A stretch of DNA of 64,000 nt from Cytobacillus eiseniae (GCF_017874625.1 NZ_JAGIKZ010000003.1:143574-207573); one strand, 5' to 3'; positions 1 through 8,279 are shown, counted from the first letter of the stretch. Made by a program: numbers and translations. Notes: generated from the sequence alone by a model not told the origin.

Positions 1-252
1 GATATTCGTCTAGGTAGCTGGTGGAAAATCTGTTTAGGAATTATTACACCAGTAGTTTTAGGGTATATGATGGTTCAAAATATCGTTACAAATATTAAAG
101 AGAACTATGAGGGCTACCCTACAAGTTTCCTATTGTATATGGGATGGGGAGTAGCAGTACTTGCGATTATATTAGGATTTGTCTTTATGGCGATTAAATG
201 GAATAAGTCGCAAACGCTTGAAATTCCAGAAAACAAGGAGGTATCTCAATAA
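1..252 (+). CDS. C-terminal part of a sodium-dependent (NSS family) transporter
   Basis: The reading frame is open from base 1, so the gene begins outside the window; about 83 residues are visible. They contain a tryptophan-rich hydrophobic stretch, a short polar loop, one clear final membrane helix (around MGWGVAVLAIILGFVFMAI) and a charged cytoplasmic tail. This matches the end of bacterial neurotransmitter:sodium symporters, which import amino acids with Na+. The assignment rests mainly on the next gene, a tiny MetS-like protein overlapping the stop codon by one base, an arrangement known for methionine/alanine NSS transporters. Substrate is inferred only from that partner. Confidence 0.7.
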   Translation, partial: DIRLGSWWKICLGIITPVVLGYMMVQNIVTNIKENYEGYPTSFLLYMGWGVAVLAIILGFVFMAIKWNKSQTLEIPENKEVSQ

Positions 253-359
253 TGTCTGGTGGAGCAATTACAATGATGGTCGTTGGGATGCTAATTATTT
301 GGGGTGGGCTTGCTGCGAGTATTGTAAATGCTGTAGCGAAGTCAAAAAAGGCAAAATAA
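252..359 (+). CDS. MetS-like small subunit of NSS transporter (35 aa)
   Basis: A 35-residue protein starts at the ATG of a TAATG overlap with the transporter stop codon, so the two are translationally coupled. It reads MSGGAITMMVVGMLIIWGG followed by a second hydrophobic half and a lysine-rich tail (SKKAK), that is one membrane helix with a positive C-terminus. This is the pattern of MetS, the small subunit needed by MetP-type methionine/alanine importers. A terminator follows directly, so it is the last gene of the unit. Confidence 0.75.
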   Translation: MSGGAITMMVVGMLIIWGGLAASIVNAVAKSKKAK

Positions 360-367
360 ATAAGATG

Positions 368-396
368 AAGGGCTTCCTTTTGTGGAAGCCCTTTTA
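368..396 (+). terminator. Rho-independent terminator of the transporter/MetS unit
   Basis: Inverted repeat AAGGGCTTCC / GGAAGCCCTT with a short loop, followed by a T-run, eight bases after the MetS-like stop codon. Confidence 0.85.
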
Positions 397-442
397 ATAT
401 GGATTTAGATCAAAAAGTGTGGCTTGCTACTTCATGTATATT

Positions 443-1498
443 TTACTTTTTTTGACGCTCCTGCCTTTCCCATAACCTTAAATGCGGATAAGGGTCAAAG
501 GACCATTCAGTATAGCCATTGTCTTTATAGATGCCATAGTGGAGATGTGGAGGGAATTTCCCTGATGTGCCTGGGGGGCCGTATCCGGAGCTGCCGACAC
601 CACCAATGAGCATGCCAGGCTCGACAATTTGGCCAAGCTTTAAATCTTTCGCAAAACCGCTTAAATGGGCAAAGTAATGATAGTTATTATTAATATCACG
701 AATGCCGATACGCCAGCCACCAAACCGATTCCAGCCTTTCATTTCGATAATCCCGTAAGCTGTAGATCGGACAGGCACACCATAATCCGCAAAAATATCG
801 GTTCCTTCATGTATTCTTCTGCCACCCCAGCCCCTAGCTGCTCCCCAAGTATTTTTATAACTGTAATTGCTTCTTAGAGGAACAGGGAATGCGTGGTCAT
901 CAAGGTTTAGCCGCCCGAAATGTTTATAAATTTGTGCCTTTCCGACAATGATTCCGACTGTTTTATCCCTTTTATAATAATCCCATAACCCCATCTTAAT
1001 ATGATCATGTTCGGTCCCATAGGAAAGCAAATAGTTGGCAAAAGCAAACAGGACATCTTCATCACTAGTAGATGAAGCAAGTCCATCTCCATTTCCATCC
1101 ATACCCATTCCATTGAAAAATCGTATCGATAATGGGTTTTCATCTTGATAATCAGGATTTAAAGGACCAGCCCATATTTCCGGCTTGAAATAGATCCCTG
1201 TGATTCCTTCTGCTTTTGGCAAATCCCTTCTTGACTGCCTGACATTTCGTTCATATTGATCGATTCCCGCAAGATAATACCAGGGGATATTTGTAACGAG
1301 TTCAACTCTTTTGTATAATTCCATTCGCTGATCATAAATCGATGTTTCGTTTGTTTCAGCAGCCTGTCCAGTAGAATAACAAATGAATGAAAAAAACATG
1401 GTTAAAATAACGGGAAAAATGAATCGCACAAAAATCCTCCCTTCTAAGTTTGTCTTGCTATTTAGTTTGTGAGATTTCAAAGTTTTCAACTCCATCAA
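443..1498 (-). CDS. lytH: LytH-like L-Ala-D-Glu endopeptidase (M23 family)
   Basis: A 351-residue protein with an N-terminal hydrophobic segment (about residues 24-45), a middle domain of the LytH type, and a C-terminal M23 (LytM-like) zinc metallopeptidase domain. The zinc motifs are visible as HEGTD (HxxxD) and HLHYG (HxH). In B. subtilis LytH is made late in sporulation and trims cortex peptidoglycan side chains to single L-alanines. It lies next to lipA and yutC as in B. subtilis. Length is slightly above the usual 320-330 residues, so translation may begin at a methionine a little further in. Confidence 0.88.
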   Translation of the reverse strand: MMELKTLKSHKLNSKTNLEGRIFVRFIFPVILTMFFSFICYSTGQAAETNETSIYDQRMELYKRVELVTNIPWYYLAGIDQYERNVRQSRRDLPKAEGITGIYFKPEIWAGPLNPDYQDENPLSIRFFNGMGMDGNGDGLASSTSDEDVLFAFANYLLSYGTEHDHIKMGLWDYYKRDKTVGIIVGKAQIYKHFGRLNLDDHAFPVPLRSNYSYKNTWGAARGWGGRRIHEGTDIFADYGVPVRSTAYGIIEMKGWNRFGGWRIGIRDINNNYHYFAHLSGFAKDLKLGQIVEPGMLIGGVGSSGYGPPGTSGKFPPHLHYGIYKDNGYTEWSFDPYPHLRLWERQERQKK

Positions 1499-1597
1499 TT
1501 ATTGGAAATCTCTTCTCTTCGACTTGTTCTTATAATTTCCATATGATAAAGTGACATCAGTGATGGATTAAAAAGTTTTGGATGAGGTGTGGATATT

Positions 1598-2515
1598 TTG
1601 AGTAAAAAGGAAGAATATTTACGTAAACCAGATTGGCTTAAAATAAAGTTAAATACAAATGATAATTACACTGGCTTAAAGAAAATGATGCGGGAAAAAG
1701 GGTTAAATACAGTATGTGAGGAAGCGAAGTGTCCGAATATTCATGAATGCTGGGCAGAGAGACGTACAGCGACTTTCATGATTCTTGGTGATACATGTAC
1801 AAGGGCTTGCCGCTTTTGTGCGGTGAAAACGGGCTTGCCTACTGAATTGGATTTACAGGAACCGGAAAGAGTAGCTGATTCTGTTGCCCTTATGAATTTA
1901 AAGCATGCGGTTGTGACTGCGGTAGCGAGGGACGATTTAAAAGATGGCGGTGCAGCTGTTTTTGCTGAAACGGTTCGAGCGATTAGAAGGAAGAGCCCTT
2001 TCACAAGCATTGAAGTGTTGCCTTCAGATATGGGTGGAGTACTTGAGAATTTGAAGATGCTAATGGATGCCCGTCCAGATATTTTAAACCATAATATCGA
2101 AACGGTTGAACGATTAACTCCAAGAGTGCGTGCACGTGCAAAATATCATCGTTCATTAGAATTATTACGTCGGGCAAAAGAGCTGCAGCCAAATATTCCA
2201 ACTAAATCAAGCTTGATGATTGGAATTGGTGAAACAAAGGAAGAAATTATTGAGACGATGGATGCATTACGAGCAAACCATGTGGACATTATGACAATTG
2301 GTCAATATTTGCAGCCATCTAAAAATCATTTAAAGGTAGAAAAATATTATCACCCAGATGAATTTAAGGAATTAAAGGAAATTGCATTAAGCAAGGGCTT
2401 TAATCATTGTGAAGCTGGGCCGCTTGTACGCTCTTCTTACCATGCAGACGAACAAGTAAATGCTGCGGCACAAAGAAAACAAGCATTAGGTGAGAAGGAA
2501 GCACAAGAGGCATAA
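1598..2515 (+). CDS. lipA: Lipoyl synthase LipA
   Basis: Radical SAM enzyme that inserts two sulfurs into octanoyl groups on E2 and GcvH proteins. The auxiliary 4Fe-4S cysteines are seen as C40, C45 and C51, and the radical SAM motif as CTRACRFC (C67, C71, C74), counted from the TTG start. I chose TTG at 1598 because GAGGTG lies eight bases before it; a GTG at 1589 is in frame but overlaps that Shine-Dalgarno sequence. This gives 305 residues, in line with B. subtilis LipA. The neighbours (lytH on the opposite strand, then yutC and yutD) match the B. subtilis order. Confidence 0.97.
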   Translation: MSKKEEYLRKPDWLKIKLNTNDNYTGLKKMMREKGLNTVCEEAKCPNIHECWAERRTATFMILGDTCTRACRFCAVKTGLPTELDLQEPERVADSVALMNLKHAVVTAVARDDLKDGGAAVFAETVRAIRRKSPFTSIEVLPSDMGGVLENLKMLMDARPDILNHNIETVERLTPRVRARAKYHRSLELLRRAKELQPNIPTKSSLMIGIGETKEEIIETMDALRANHVDIMTIGQYLQPSKNHLKVEKYYHPDEFKELKEIALSKGFNHCEAGPLVRSSYHADEQVNAAAQRKQALGEKEAQEA

Positions 2516-2553
2516 CTTACTTATACGTAAGATTCAATTAAAAAACTCAAAAG

Positions 2554-2584
2554 GAGTTCAGCGAGATAAGCTGAACTCTTTTTC
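2554..2584. terminator. Terminator between lipA and yutC, probably bidirectional
   Basis: Nine-base stem GAGTTCAGC / GCTGAACTC with T-run on the plus side and a T-rich stretch on the minus side. The flanking genes converge here. Confidence 0.8.
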
Positions 2585-2591
2585 TAAAGAT

Positions 2592-3203
2592 TTATTTTCC
2601 TTGTGAAGAGGGTTGCTTGATTTCATTAATCAGTTTGTCGATTGCGAAATGTGCGTTTCGGCTGTCAGCATCTAATGTAGCGAAGCTTTCGACATTTTTT
2701 CGTAAAGCGGTGTTGTCGCTTACATAAATGTGATACCAGCTTGGGACAACCGATTGTGCCATTTTCTTCACTTGGTCTGCTGTTTGTTTGTCATTATCAG
2801 TATCTGTTGCATAAATAATGATCACTTCTCGGTCGGTCACGAGTGTAGAAACATCGTCCACATGTGGGACTTCTGTGCAGTATTTTCCGATGATATCTGC
2901 AATTTTTTCTCGATCAATGGCAGCATAGTGATTATAAGAAACATTTTCACCAGCGATTGGACTTCTTTGATGACGTACATAACCGAAATCTTCACTTTTA
3001 TTAGTCGAACCATTGTTTCGATTGTATATATCTGCACGCTGGTCATTGACATTAATCGTTTGCCCACTTTCCTCATACAATTGATCATGTGCCGTATTGC
3101 TATTATTTTGACAGGCAGTTAAAGCTGCGAGTCCACAAATACTAAAAATAATGAATGATTTATTTATTTGAAACACCTCCTCATTTATAGAATGACCAAG
3201 CAT
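2592..3203 (-). CDS. yutC: YhcN/YlaJ-family sporulation lipoprotein (YutC-like)
   Basis: The protein has a lipobox (LTAC) after a hydrophobic segment, an asparagine-rich linker, and a C-terminal domain of the YhcN/YlaJ type found in spore and germination lipoproteins (IADIIGKY, then VIIIYATD). Its place next to lipA matches yutC. The start is odd. The only ATG (3203) has a poor ribosome site and gives an acidic N-region unlike a signal peptide. A strong GAGGAGGTG at 3182-3174 instead precedes an ATA codon at 3167-3165 by six bases, and starting there would give an ideal short lipoprotein signal (MNKSFIIF...LTAC). The coordinates use the ATG; the ATA start is discussed as a finding. Confidence 0.8.
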   Translation of the reverse strand: MLGHSINEEVFQINKSFIIFSICGLAALTACQNNSNTAHDQLYEESGQTINVNDQRADIYNRNNGSTNKSEDFGYVRHQRSPIAGENVSYNHYAAIDREKIADIIGKYCTEVPHVDDVSTLVTDREVIIIYATDTDNDKQTADQVKKMAQSVVPSWYHIYVSDNTALRKNVESFATLDADSRNAHFAIDKLINEIKQPSSQGK

Positions 3204-3250
3204 TTATTTTTTTCTCTTAGTAATTGATGGAGAATCAGTTATAATTTAAT

Positions 3251-3502
3251 TAGGGTCATTTCTAAAAGTTGTTGATTTTGAATCAAATGTGAAAGTATGT
3301 TCGACCAACTAGGTCGGTTGATTGGAGCGGAAGGTGCGAGACTCCTGCGGGATGCGTGGGACAGCTGAGACCCCGCAGGCGCAAGTGCGCCGAGGAGGCT
3401 CAGCGCCCACCCCGCGGAAAGGGAGCACACGTACGCGGAAATCAACCTTTACCAACTTTATCTAAATTAGCAACAATGTTTGCGAAAGAACAGCCTTTAA
3501 TT
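3251..3502 (+). repeat. MITE-like dispersed element, copy 1
   Basis: GC-richer core (about 3308-3455) with GGTCGGTTGATTGGAGCGGA at one side and GGAAATCAACCTTTACCAAC at the other, forming an imperfect long inverted repeat (GGTTGATT / AATCAACC). The right end is CAGCCTTTAA; the left end is degenerate. The same core recurs near 6.5 kb (inverted), 8.5 kb and as a deleted remnant near 21.3 kb. No ORF is carried. Confidence 0.8.
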
Positions 3503-3534
3503 AAAGTTAGCGGTTGGAGTAGAGGGTGAGAATC

Positions 3535-3810
3535 TTGATTTGTATTAACAATATTTGCTATGAGATCATTGAAGAAAAACGTGATGGATTTAATGAAGAA
3601 GCTTTTCGTGGTAGGTATAGTGAAATTTTGACGAGATATGATTATATTGTCGGAGACTGGGGCTATGGCCAGCTAAGATTAAGAGGGTTTTTCGATGATC
3701 AAAATCAGAAAGCAACATTTGATACGAAAATCAGTACATTAACAGAATATTTATATGAGTACTGTAATTTTGGCTGTGCCTATTTTGTAGCAAAGAAAAT
3801 AGGCAAGTAA
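3535..3810 (+). CDS. yutD: YutD family protein (DUF1027)
   Basis: A 91-residue protein with the conserved YutD block FNEEAFRGRYSEILTRYDYI followed by VGDWGYGQLRLRGFF. The cellular role of the family is unknown. I prefer TTG at 3535, six bases after GAGGGTG, over an in-frame GTG at 3526 that forms part of that ribosome site. Position after lipA and yutC and upstream of yutE/yutF keeps the B. subtilis order. Confidence 0.88.
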   Translation: MICINNICYEIIEEKRDGFNEEAFRGRYSEILTRYDYIVGDWGYGQLRLRGFFDDQNQKATFDTKISTLTEYLYEYCNFGCAYFVAKKIGK

Positions 3811-3812
3811 CA

Positions 3813-3847
3813 AAAGGGCGATCAGAAAAATACTGATTGCCCTTTTT
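3813..3847 (+). terminator. Terminator of yutD
   Basis: GGGCGATCAG / CTGATTGCCC hairpin followed by TTTTTG directly after the yutD stop. Confidence 0.8.
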
Positions 3848-3867
3848 GTCGTCTGTTTGTGCAAATC

Positions 3868-4146
3868 CTAATAAGGGGATTGTGTGCTTTCTTCCGGGTC
3901 ATCATGAGGAGGGTGAGCCCCATCCATTTGCCTCGGCAACCCTTCATGCAAGTCTTTATTTGTGAAAGTAAAGGCACTATATTTTCGTTGGCCAGCACGC
4001 CAAGGGGTACTTTTATTTTCTACAGGTTCTTCATTATTAAAGGGGGAACCGTAGGCGCCTTCAGGCAATTCCTCAGCAGTTAGATTATTCCTCTGTGCGA
4101 TAACATTTGAAAAATCTGCGTATACTTCTTCATCCTTCCTTGCCAT
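3868..4146 (-). CDS. Conserved small soluble protein of unknown function (92 aa)
   Basis: Starts at the ATG preceded by AAGGGGATTAAA; the frame is open further upstream but without a ribosome site and crossing the terminator of the next gene. The 92 residues are polar, without membrane or signal segment, and read MARKDEEVYADFSNV, then blocks such as NLTAEELPEGAYGSP, NKSTPWRAGQRKYSAFTF and a proline/histidine-rich end (AHPPHDDPEE). I recognise it as a Bacillaceae conserved cytosolic protein but know no function. Confidence 0.7.
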   Translation of the reverse strand: MARKDEEVYADFSNVIAQRNNLTAEELPEGAYGSPFNNEEPVENKSTPWRAGQRKYSAFTFTNKDLHEGLPRQMDGAHPPHDDPEESTQSPY

Positions 4147-4175
4147 TTTAATCCCCTTTCTGTTTCTTTTAAATG

Positions 4176-4209
4176 AAAAAAGGAGAACCCTCATAAGAAA
4201 AGGCTCTCC
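4176..4209 (-). terminator. Terminator of the 88-aa gene upstream
   Basis: On the minus strand, GGAGAGCC / GGTTCTCC (one G-U pair) followed by six T. It lies just downstream of the gene ending at 4235, separating it from the next minus-strand gene. Confidence 0.7.
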
Positions 4210-4234
4210 CTTAGTATTTGTGTTAAAAGGATTA

Positions 4235-4501
4235 TTAAACAAGCTCCATGAGAAAGGAGCGTAATTCCTCTGCATCTTCTTCAGAAAGGTTAAAGGCATA
4301 TTCTAAATACCCTTCTTCATTTAAATCATCTTCTCCGATAATGGCAAAGCGATTGCTTTGAATATCGAGTACGATTTGTTTCCCATAGTATCGGTCAGAT
4401 TGAATGATGGCTAAATCAAAACGCTGGTTTTCACATACAAAGCTAACAAATCGAGTTCTTGTATCTACAAGGTCGTCATATAAAAAGAAACGTTCGGTCA
4501 T
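4235..4501 (-). CDS. DUF3055-like small protein (88 aa)
   Basis: Begins MTERFFLYDDLVDTRTRF with GGAGAACAAACT before the ATG, so the longer frame upstream is not used. The chain continues FVCENQRFDLAIIQSDRYYG and ends with an acidic helix (LSEEDAEELRSFL). It matches what I recall of the DUF3055 family of Bacillus; no function is known. No membrane segment or signal. Confidence 0.7.
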   Translation of the reverse strand: MTERFFLYDDLVDTRTRFVSFVCENQRFDLAIIQSDRYYGKQIVLDIQSNRFAIIGEDDLNEEGYLEYAFNLSEEDAEELRSFLMELV

Positions 4502-4671
4502 AGTTTGTTCTCCTTTTGCCGCAATTATAAAATGCTTACTTTCTATCTTAACAGAATTATGTATTTTTCTCACTTTGTATAAATATTATTTCCATATTTC
4601 ATTCTACTAAGGGAAATTTTAGCTGGAAATGTGATAAAATATGGACATGAAGTTAGTCGCACCTGAGAGGA

Positions 4672-5982
4672 ATGAAGCAAATGGTCCATCAACGCAAGAT
4701 ACGATCAAGTTTTGGCAAATGGATGAAACTCTTTCTGCCATTACAAAAGATGCGATTTTTTCCACCTCAGTTTCTTGTTCGTGACCCGATTACAAAAGGG
4801 GTATGGAAAGCTTTTAATAGTGGAAATGAAGTAGCAATTGTCGTTTTTAATATAAAAAATTTACGTGAACTTCCTGACCAGCTTGGCCAGCAGGGATATA
4901 CAAAATTTATTGCCTGTCTTAAGAAAGTCTTTCAAGAGGTCGTTAAACAAGAAATAGATTCAGAGGAAGTTATTGCTCTTCATGATTATTCCAGTGATGG
5001 ACTTACATTATTATTATCAATTGATCATAGTCAATATTGTGTCACAGAAATTGATAAAAAAATGAAGAAAATTTTGCGTGAAGCAGAAAAAAACCTTTAT
5101 ACAGAGATGCCTGCGGCAAGCCCAGTTTTTGATATGGGATACATGTTTATTGAAAAGAAGCATTACTCTATTCAAGAAGCGATTATGAAAGCTCATCAGC
5201 AAGCATTGGCAATGGCAGAAAAGCGTGTGCAATCTGAATTTAATGAAATGCTGTACGCATTAAATAAAATTATTGCTAAAAAGGATATTCGAATGCTTGC
5301 ACAGCCAATTATTAATGTAGCCACAGGAGAAGTAAAGGCATGGGAAATGCTGACGCGCGGACCAAAAGGAACGGGATTAGAAAGTCCTTTACAGTTATTC
5401 TCTGTTGCTAAACAAACGGGACTGCTCTACGATTTGGAAATGATTGTTTTCGAAAAAATAATCGAACAAATTAAAGCAACAGGATGCAGGCAAGATATTT
5501 TTATTAATTTCACCCCGCTTACAATTGGAAATGAACGGTTCGTTAGGGATATAAAGAAAATGCTCGCAAAACATAAAAACATTCTTCCTAGTCAGCTTAC
5601 CCTTGAAGTAACAGAACGGGATTCGATCGAGGGAATGGACAACCTTTTATATAATATAAAGGTATTGCGAACATGGGGATTCAAGATTGCGGTAGATGAT
5701 ACAGGGGCTGGATATGCAAGCTTACATTCCATTAGTGAAATTATGCCGGATATTATAAAAATTGATCGTTCGGTTATTCAGGATATTGATAAAAACTCTG
5801 TGAAAGAGTCGATGCTTCAGGGACTGCTATTAATTGCAAGAGAGGCTGGTTCTTTAGTAGTTGCTGAAGGCATTGAAAATAAAGATGAAGCATTAGTTCT
5901 TTCAAGAAATAAGGTTGATTTAGCACAAGGGTATTTCTACTCTCGGCCGCGGGCTTTAGAGAAGGGGCTTAAATCATCTTAA
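4672..5982 (+). CDS. Degenerate GGDEF plus EAL-domain protein, likely c-di-GMP phosphodiesterase
   Basis: 436 residues. The first ~190 resemble a GGDEF-like fold without a GGDEF motif (at the expected place HDYSSDGLTLLL). Residues ~195-430 form an EAL domain: signature reads EML (225-227) rather than EAL, then INFTP (N279), LEVTE (E312, E315), DDTGAGYAS (D342, D343), KIDRS (K363), AEGIE (E399) and QGYFYSRP (Q419). All metal and catalytic acids are therefore present, so hydrolysis of c-di-GMP is likely, with the degenerate domain as sensor or regulator. No membrane helix. Start could also be the ATG at 4681, better spaced from GAGAGG. It sits upstream of yutE, where B. subtilis has no such gene. 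Confidence 0.85.
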   Translation: MKQMVHQRKIRSSFGKWMKLFLPLQKMRFFPPQFLVRDPITKGVWKAFNSGNEVAIVVFNIKNLRELPDQLGQQGYTKFIACLKKVFQEVVKQEIDSEEVIALHDYSSDGLTLLLSIDHSQYCVTEIDKKMKKILREAEKNLYTEMPAASPVFDMGYMFIEKKHYSIQEAIMKAHQQALAMAEKRVQSEFNEMLYALNKIIAKKDIRMLAQPIINVATGEVKAWEMLTRGPKGTGLESPLQLFSVAKQTGLLYDLEMIVFEKIIEQIKATGCRQDIFINFTPLTIGNERFVRDIKKMLAKHKNILPSQLTLEVTERDSIEGMDNLLYNIKVLRTWGFKIAVDDTGAGYASLHSISEIMPDIIKIDRSVIQDIDKNSVKESMLQGLLLIAREAGSLVVAEGIENKDEALVLSRNKVDLAQGYFYSRPRALEKGLKSS

Positions 5983-6001
5983 TTGCAGAAGGGTGAGAAT
6001 C

Positions 6002-6439
6002 ATGTATTTTGTTGACAGAGAAAAGATCGAAAAAACGCTTATCTATTTAGAAGAGCAAATTTCTTTATTCGAGCAAGTGAATAATTGGGAATCTATCATT
6101 GAAAGAACAGCAATGGAGCGGGCTACACATATGATTATTGAAGCCATCCTCGATGTTGGAAATGCAATGATTGATGGATTCATCATGAGGGATCCTGGAA
6201 GCTATGAAGATATTGTTGATATTTTGGATGATGAAAAAGTGATTCATGATGAACTAAGTGTCAGCTGTAAACAAATCATTAAATACCGAAAGATGTTAGT
6301 TCAATCGTATTTAGACATCAATCATGAAGAAGTAGCAGTTATGTTTACGAAACATCTTCCTGTAATCAAGCATTTTCCTTCAAGAGTAAGGGAATACTTG
6401 TTAAATGAGTTAGGACCAGTTTCAGCATTTCGCAACTAG
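6002..6439 (+). CDS. yutE: YutE, DUF86 (HepT-like) family protein
   Basis: A 145-residue helical protein (MYFVDREKIEKTLIYLEEQ). It has the DUF86 pattern with a late RKMLVQSY block. In HepT toxins this place is R-x4-6-H-x-Y; here the histidine position is not a histidine. No MntA nucleotidyltransferase antitoxin gene adjoins it, so I read it as the chromosomal YutE protein, not half of a toxin-antitoxin pair. ATG at 6002 follows AAGGGTGAG; a GTG at 5993 is in frame but overlaps it. It starts 20 bases after the EAL gene, so both are probably co-transcribed. Confidence 0.85.
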   Translation: MYFVDREKIEKTLIYLEEQISLFEQVNNWESIIERTAMERATHMIIEAILDVGNAMIDGFIMRDPGSYEDIVDILDDEKVIHDELSVSCKQIIKYRKMLVQSYLDINHEEVAVMFTKHLPVIKHFPSRVREYLLNELGPVSAFRN

Positions 6440-6451
6440 AAAAAATAAGAG

Positions 6452-6482
6452 TAGGTCGGATTCGCTCCGGCCTTTTTATTTT
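6452..6482 (+). terminator. Terminator of the EAL gene-yutE unit
   Basis: AGGTCGGA / TCCGGCCT stem (one G-U pair) followed by TTTTTATTTTTT. Confidence 0.75.
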
Positions 6483-6487
6483 TTGAG

Positions 6488-6737
6488 AAGGCTGTTTTCG
6501 CAAACAATGTTGTATATTAAGATATAGTTGGTAAAGGTTGATTTCCGCTCCAGGTTGCTCCCTTTCCGCGGGGTTGGCGATGAGCCTCCTCGTCGCTTTC
6601 GCTCCTGCGGGGTCTCATCTGTCCAACGCATCCCGCAGGAGTCTCGCACCTTCCACTCCAATCAACCGACCTATTTGGTAAAACATTCATTCTAACATTT
6701 GATTTAAAAACAACTATCTTTAAGTAAACAGCCTTTA
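6488..6737 (-). repeat. MITE-like dispersed element, copy 2 (inverted)
   Basis: Best-preserved copy with both ends: AAGGCTGTTTTCG on the left and TAAACAGCCTTT on the right, terminal inverted repeats of about 13 bases. The core is the reverse complement of copy 1 (GGTAAAGGTTGATTTCCGCT ... ATCAACCGACC). About 250 bp, no ORF with a ribosome site. Confidence 0.85.
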
Positions 6738-6796
6738 ATAAAAATATGCTCGCTCTTTCATTAATTATAAGTAAAGTTTGCATAGAGGTGATAGGA

Positions 6797-7561
6797 ATGA
6801 AGAATTACAAAGGATATTTAATTGACCTTGATGGAACGATGTATCGAGGAAACGAGCTCATTAAAGAAGCAGCCGATTTTGTCAATCATCTAATTAAGAA
6901 GGATTTGCCTTATTTATTTGTCACAAATAACTCATCAAGAACACCAGCTCAAGTGGCTGAAAAGCTTCGTTCATTTTCGATTCCAGCAGTAGCGGAGCAA
7001 GTTTTTACAACGAGTTTAGCAACAGCTAATTACCTATATGATTTAAAAAAGGATGCTTCCGTATTTGTAATTGGTGAAGAAGGGATTCGTGAAGCGCTAG
7101 TAAATAAGGGATTTCGCATCGCGGAAGAAGAGGCTGATTTTGTAGTTGTTGGCATTGATCGATCGATCACCTATGAAAAGCTCGCATCAGCATGCTTAGC
7201 TGTTCGCAATGGAGCTATTTTCATCTCAACAAACGGGGACATCGCAATACCGACAGAACGAGGTCTATTGCCTGGGAATGGTTCATTAACTTCTGTTATT
7301 GCAGTATCGACACAAACGAAGCCACTTTTTATCGGGAAGCCTGAACCAATCATCATGGAACAAGCACTGCAAGTACTGGGCACGAAAAAATCCGAAACGC
7401 TGATGGTTGGGGATAATTACGATACAGATATATTAGCCGGAATGAATGCAGGAGTGGATACTCTCCTCGTCCACACAGGTGTGACAACAGAGCAATTGCT
7501 TGCAGGCTACGAAAAAAAACCTACATATGTTGTTCATACACTAAAGGATTGGATAATATAA
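6797..7561 (+). CDS. yutF: HAD-superfamily sugar phosphatase YutF (NagD/AraL type)
   Basis: 254 residues with all four HAD motifs: DLDGTMYRG (nucleophile and acid/base aspartates), VTNNSS, a lysine in FIGKPEP, and MVGDNYDTDILAG. The cap between motifs II and III is of the NagD/AraL C2 type, so the substrate is probably a phosphorylated sugar or p-nitrophenyl-phosphate-like small molecule. ATG at 6797 follows AGAGGTGATAGGA; an upstream in-frame ATG at 6746 lies against the repeat element and has no ribosome site. Confidence 0.93.
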   Translation: MKNYKGYLIDLDGTMYRGNELIKEAADFVNHLIKKDLPYLFVTNNSSRTPAQVAEKLRSFSIPAVAEQVFTTSLATANYLYDLKKDASVFVIGEEGIREALVNKGFRIAEEEADFVVVGIDRSITYEKLASACLAVRNGAIFISTNGDIAIPTERGLLPGNGSLTSVIAVSTQTKPLFIGKPEPIIMEQALQVLGTKKSETLMVGDNYDTDILAGMNAGVDTLLVHTGVTTEQLLAGYEKKPTYVVHTLKDWII

Positions 7562-7579
7562 TTAAGTCACTAAAAAGGT

Positions 7580-7656
7580 AAAACCGCTTTGATTTGGCTG
7601 TCTCCACCTCATTTAATTAAAAGGAGCAGAGCATAAAAATCTAAGCGGTTTTTTGT
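7580..7656 (+). terminator. Long hairpin terminator of yutF
   Basis: AAACCGCTTTGATT / AATCTAAGCGGTTT stem with an unusually long loop (about 45 bases) and a following TTTTTTG. The region 7690-7775 just after it resembles a decayed copy of the dispersed repeat seen at 13.4 and 27.2 kb. Confidence 0.65.
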
Positions 7657-7778
7657 TTTCAAAAAAATATGAAAGAGGACAGTAAACTATCTAGCTCCTG
7701 TGCCTCTTGATATGTTTCCTATATCTTAGTTAGGTTCCTTCAAAATTTGTACGACAATAACCTCGGGCTTGCGCTTAT

Positions 7779-8279
7779 CTATTTTGCTCCACTTGCCCGG
7801 TGTGCTAGGCGGCTAGAAGCAGCGGCTGCAATTGCTCCAACAATGTCATCTAAGAAAGTATGGCATTTACCTGAATTCTTATCATTTAAGTCATGCAAGA
7901 TGCCAGGCTTCAATTTATCAATATAACCGAAGTTTGTTAACCCAATGGAACCATATACATTTACAATCGATAACGCTAAAACTTCATCGACTCCATAAAG
8001 GCCTTCATCACTTTCGATTACACCTTGCAGTGGCTCTTGGAGCTTCTTTTCTTCTGCAAGTCTATCAAGCTGAATGCCTGTTAAAACAGCATTTTGTACC
8101 TCCCGTTTAGACAGTACACGTTCCACATTCTCAATGCATACGTCCATTTGTAAATCTGGATGGTATTTTTCTTGCAGAAAGAACACTAAATCGGCAATAT
8201 CTTGAATTTTAACCCCTCGTTCATGCAGCCATTTTCGTGCAGTTTGTTCAATTTTATCAACTGATTTTTCTTCGTTCAT
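7779..8279 (-). CDS. yutG: Phosphatidylglycerophosphatase A-like protein YutG
   Basis: 166 residues, soluble, with the PgpA-related block of the YutG family: VDEVLALSIVNVYGSIG, then LHDLNDKNSGKCHTFLDDI and VGAIAAAASSRLAHR. PgpA enzymes dephosphorylate phosphatidylglycerophosphate, but YutG proteins lack the membrane helices of E. coli PgpA and their activity is uncertain. Start at the ATG after AGGTGGAG; three residues longer from a GTG is possible. It lies between yutF and yutH as in B. subtilis, but on the opposite strand to both. Confidence 0.85.
   Translation of the reverse strand: MNEEKSVDKIEQTARKWLHERGVKIQDIADLVFFLQEKYHPDLQMDVCIENVERVLSKREVQNAVLTGIQLDRLAEEKKLQEPLQGVIESDEGLYGVDEVLALSIVNVYGSIGLTNFGYIDKLKPGILHDLNDKNSGKCHTFLDDIVGAIAAAASSRLAHRASGAK

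Noticed and set aside
6002..6439. HepT-type toxin of a toxin-antitoxin pair
   Set aside because: No nucleotidyltransferase partner is adjacent, the active-site histidine place is not histidine, and the gene is the conserved chromosomal yutE.
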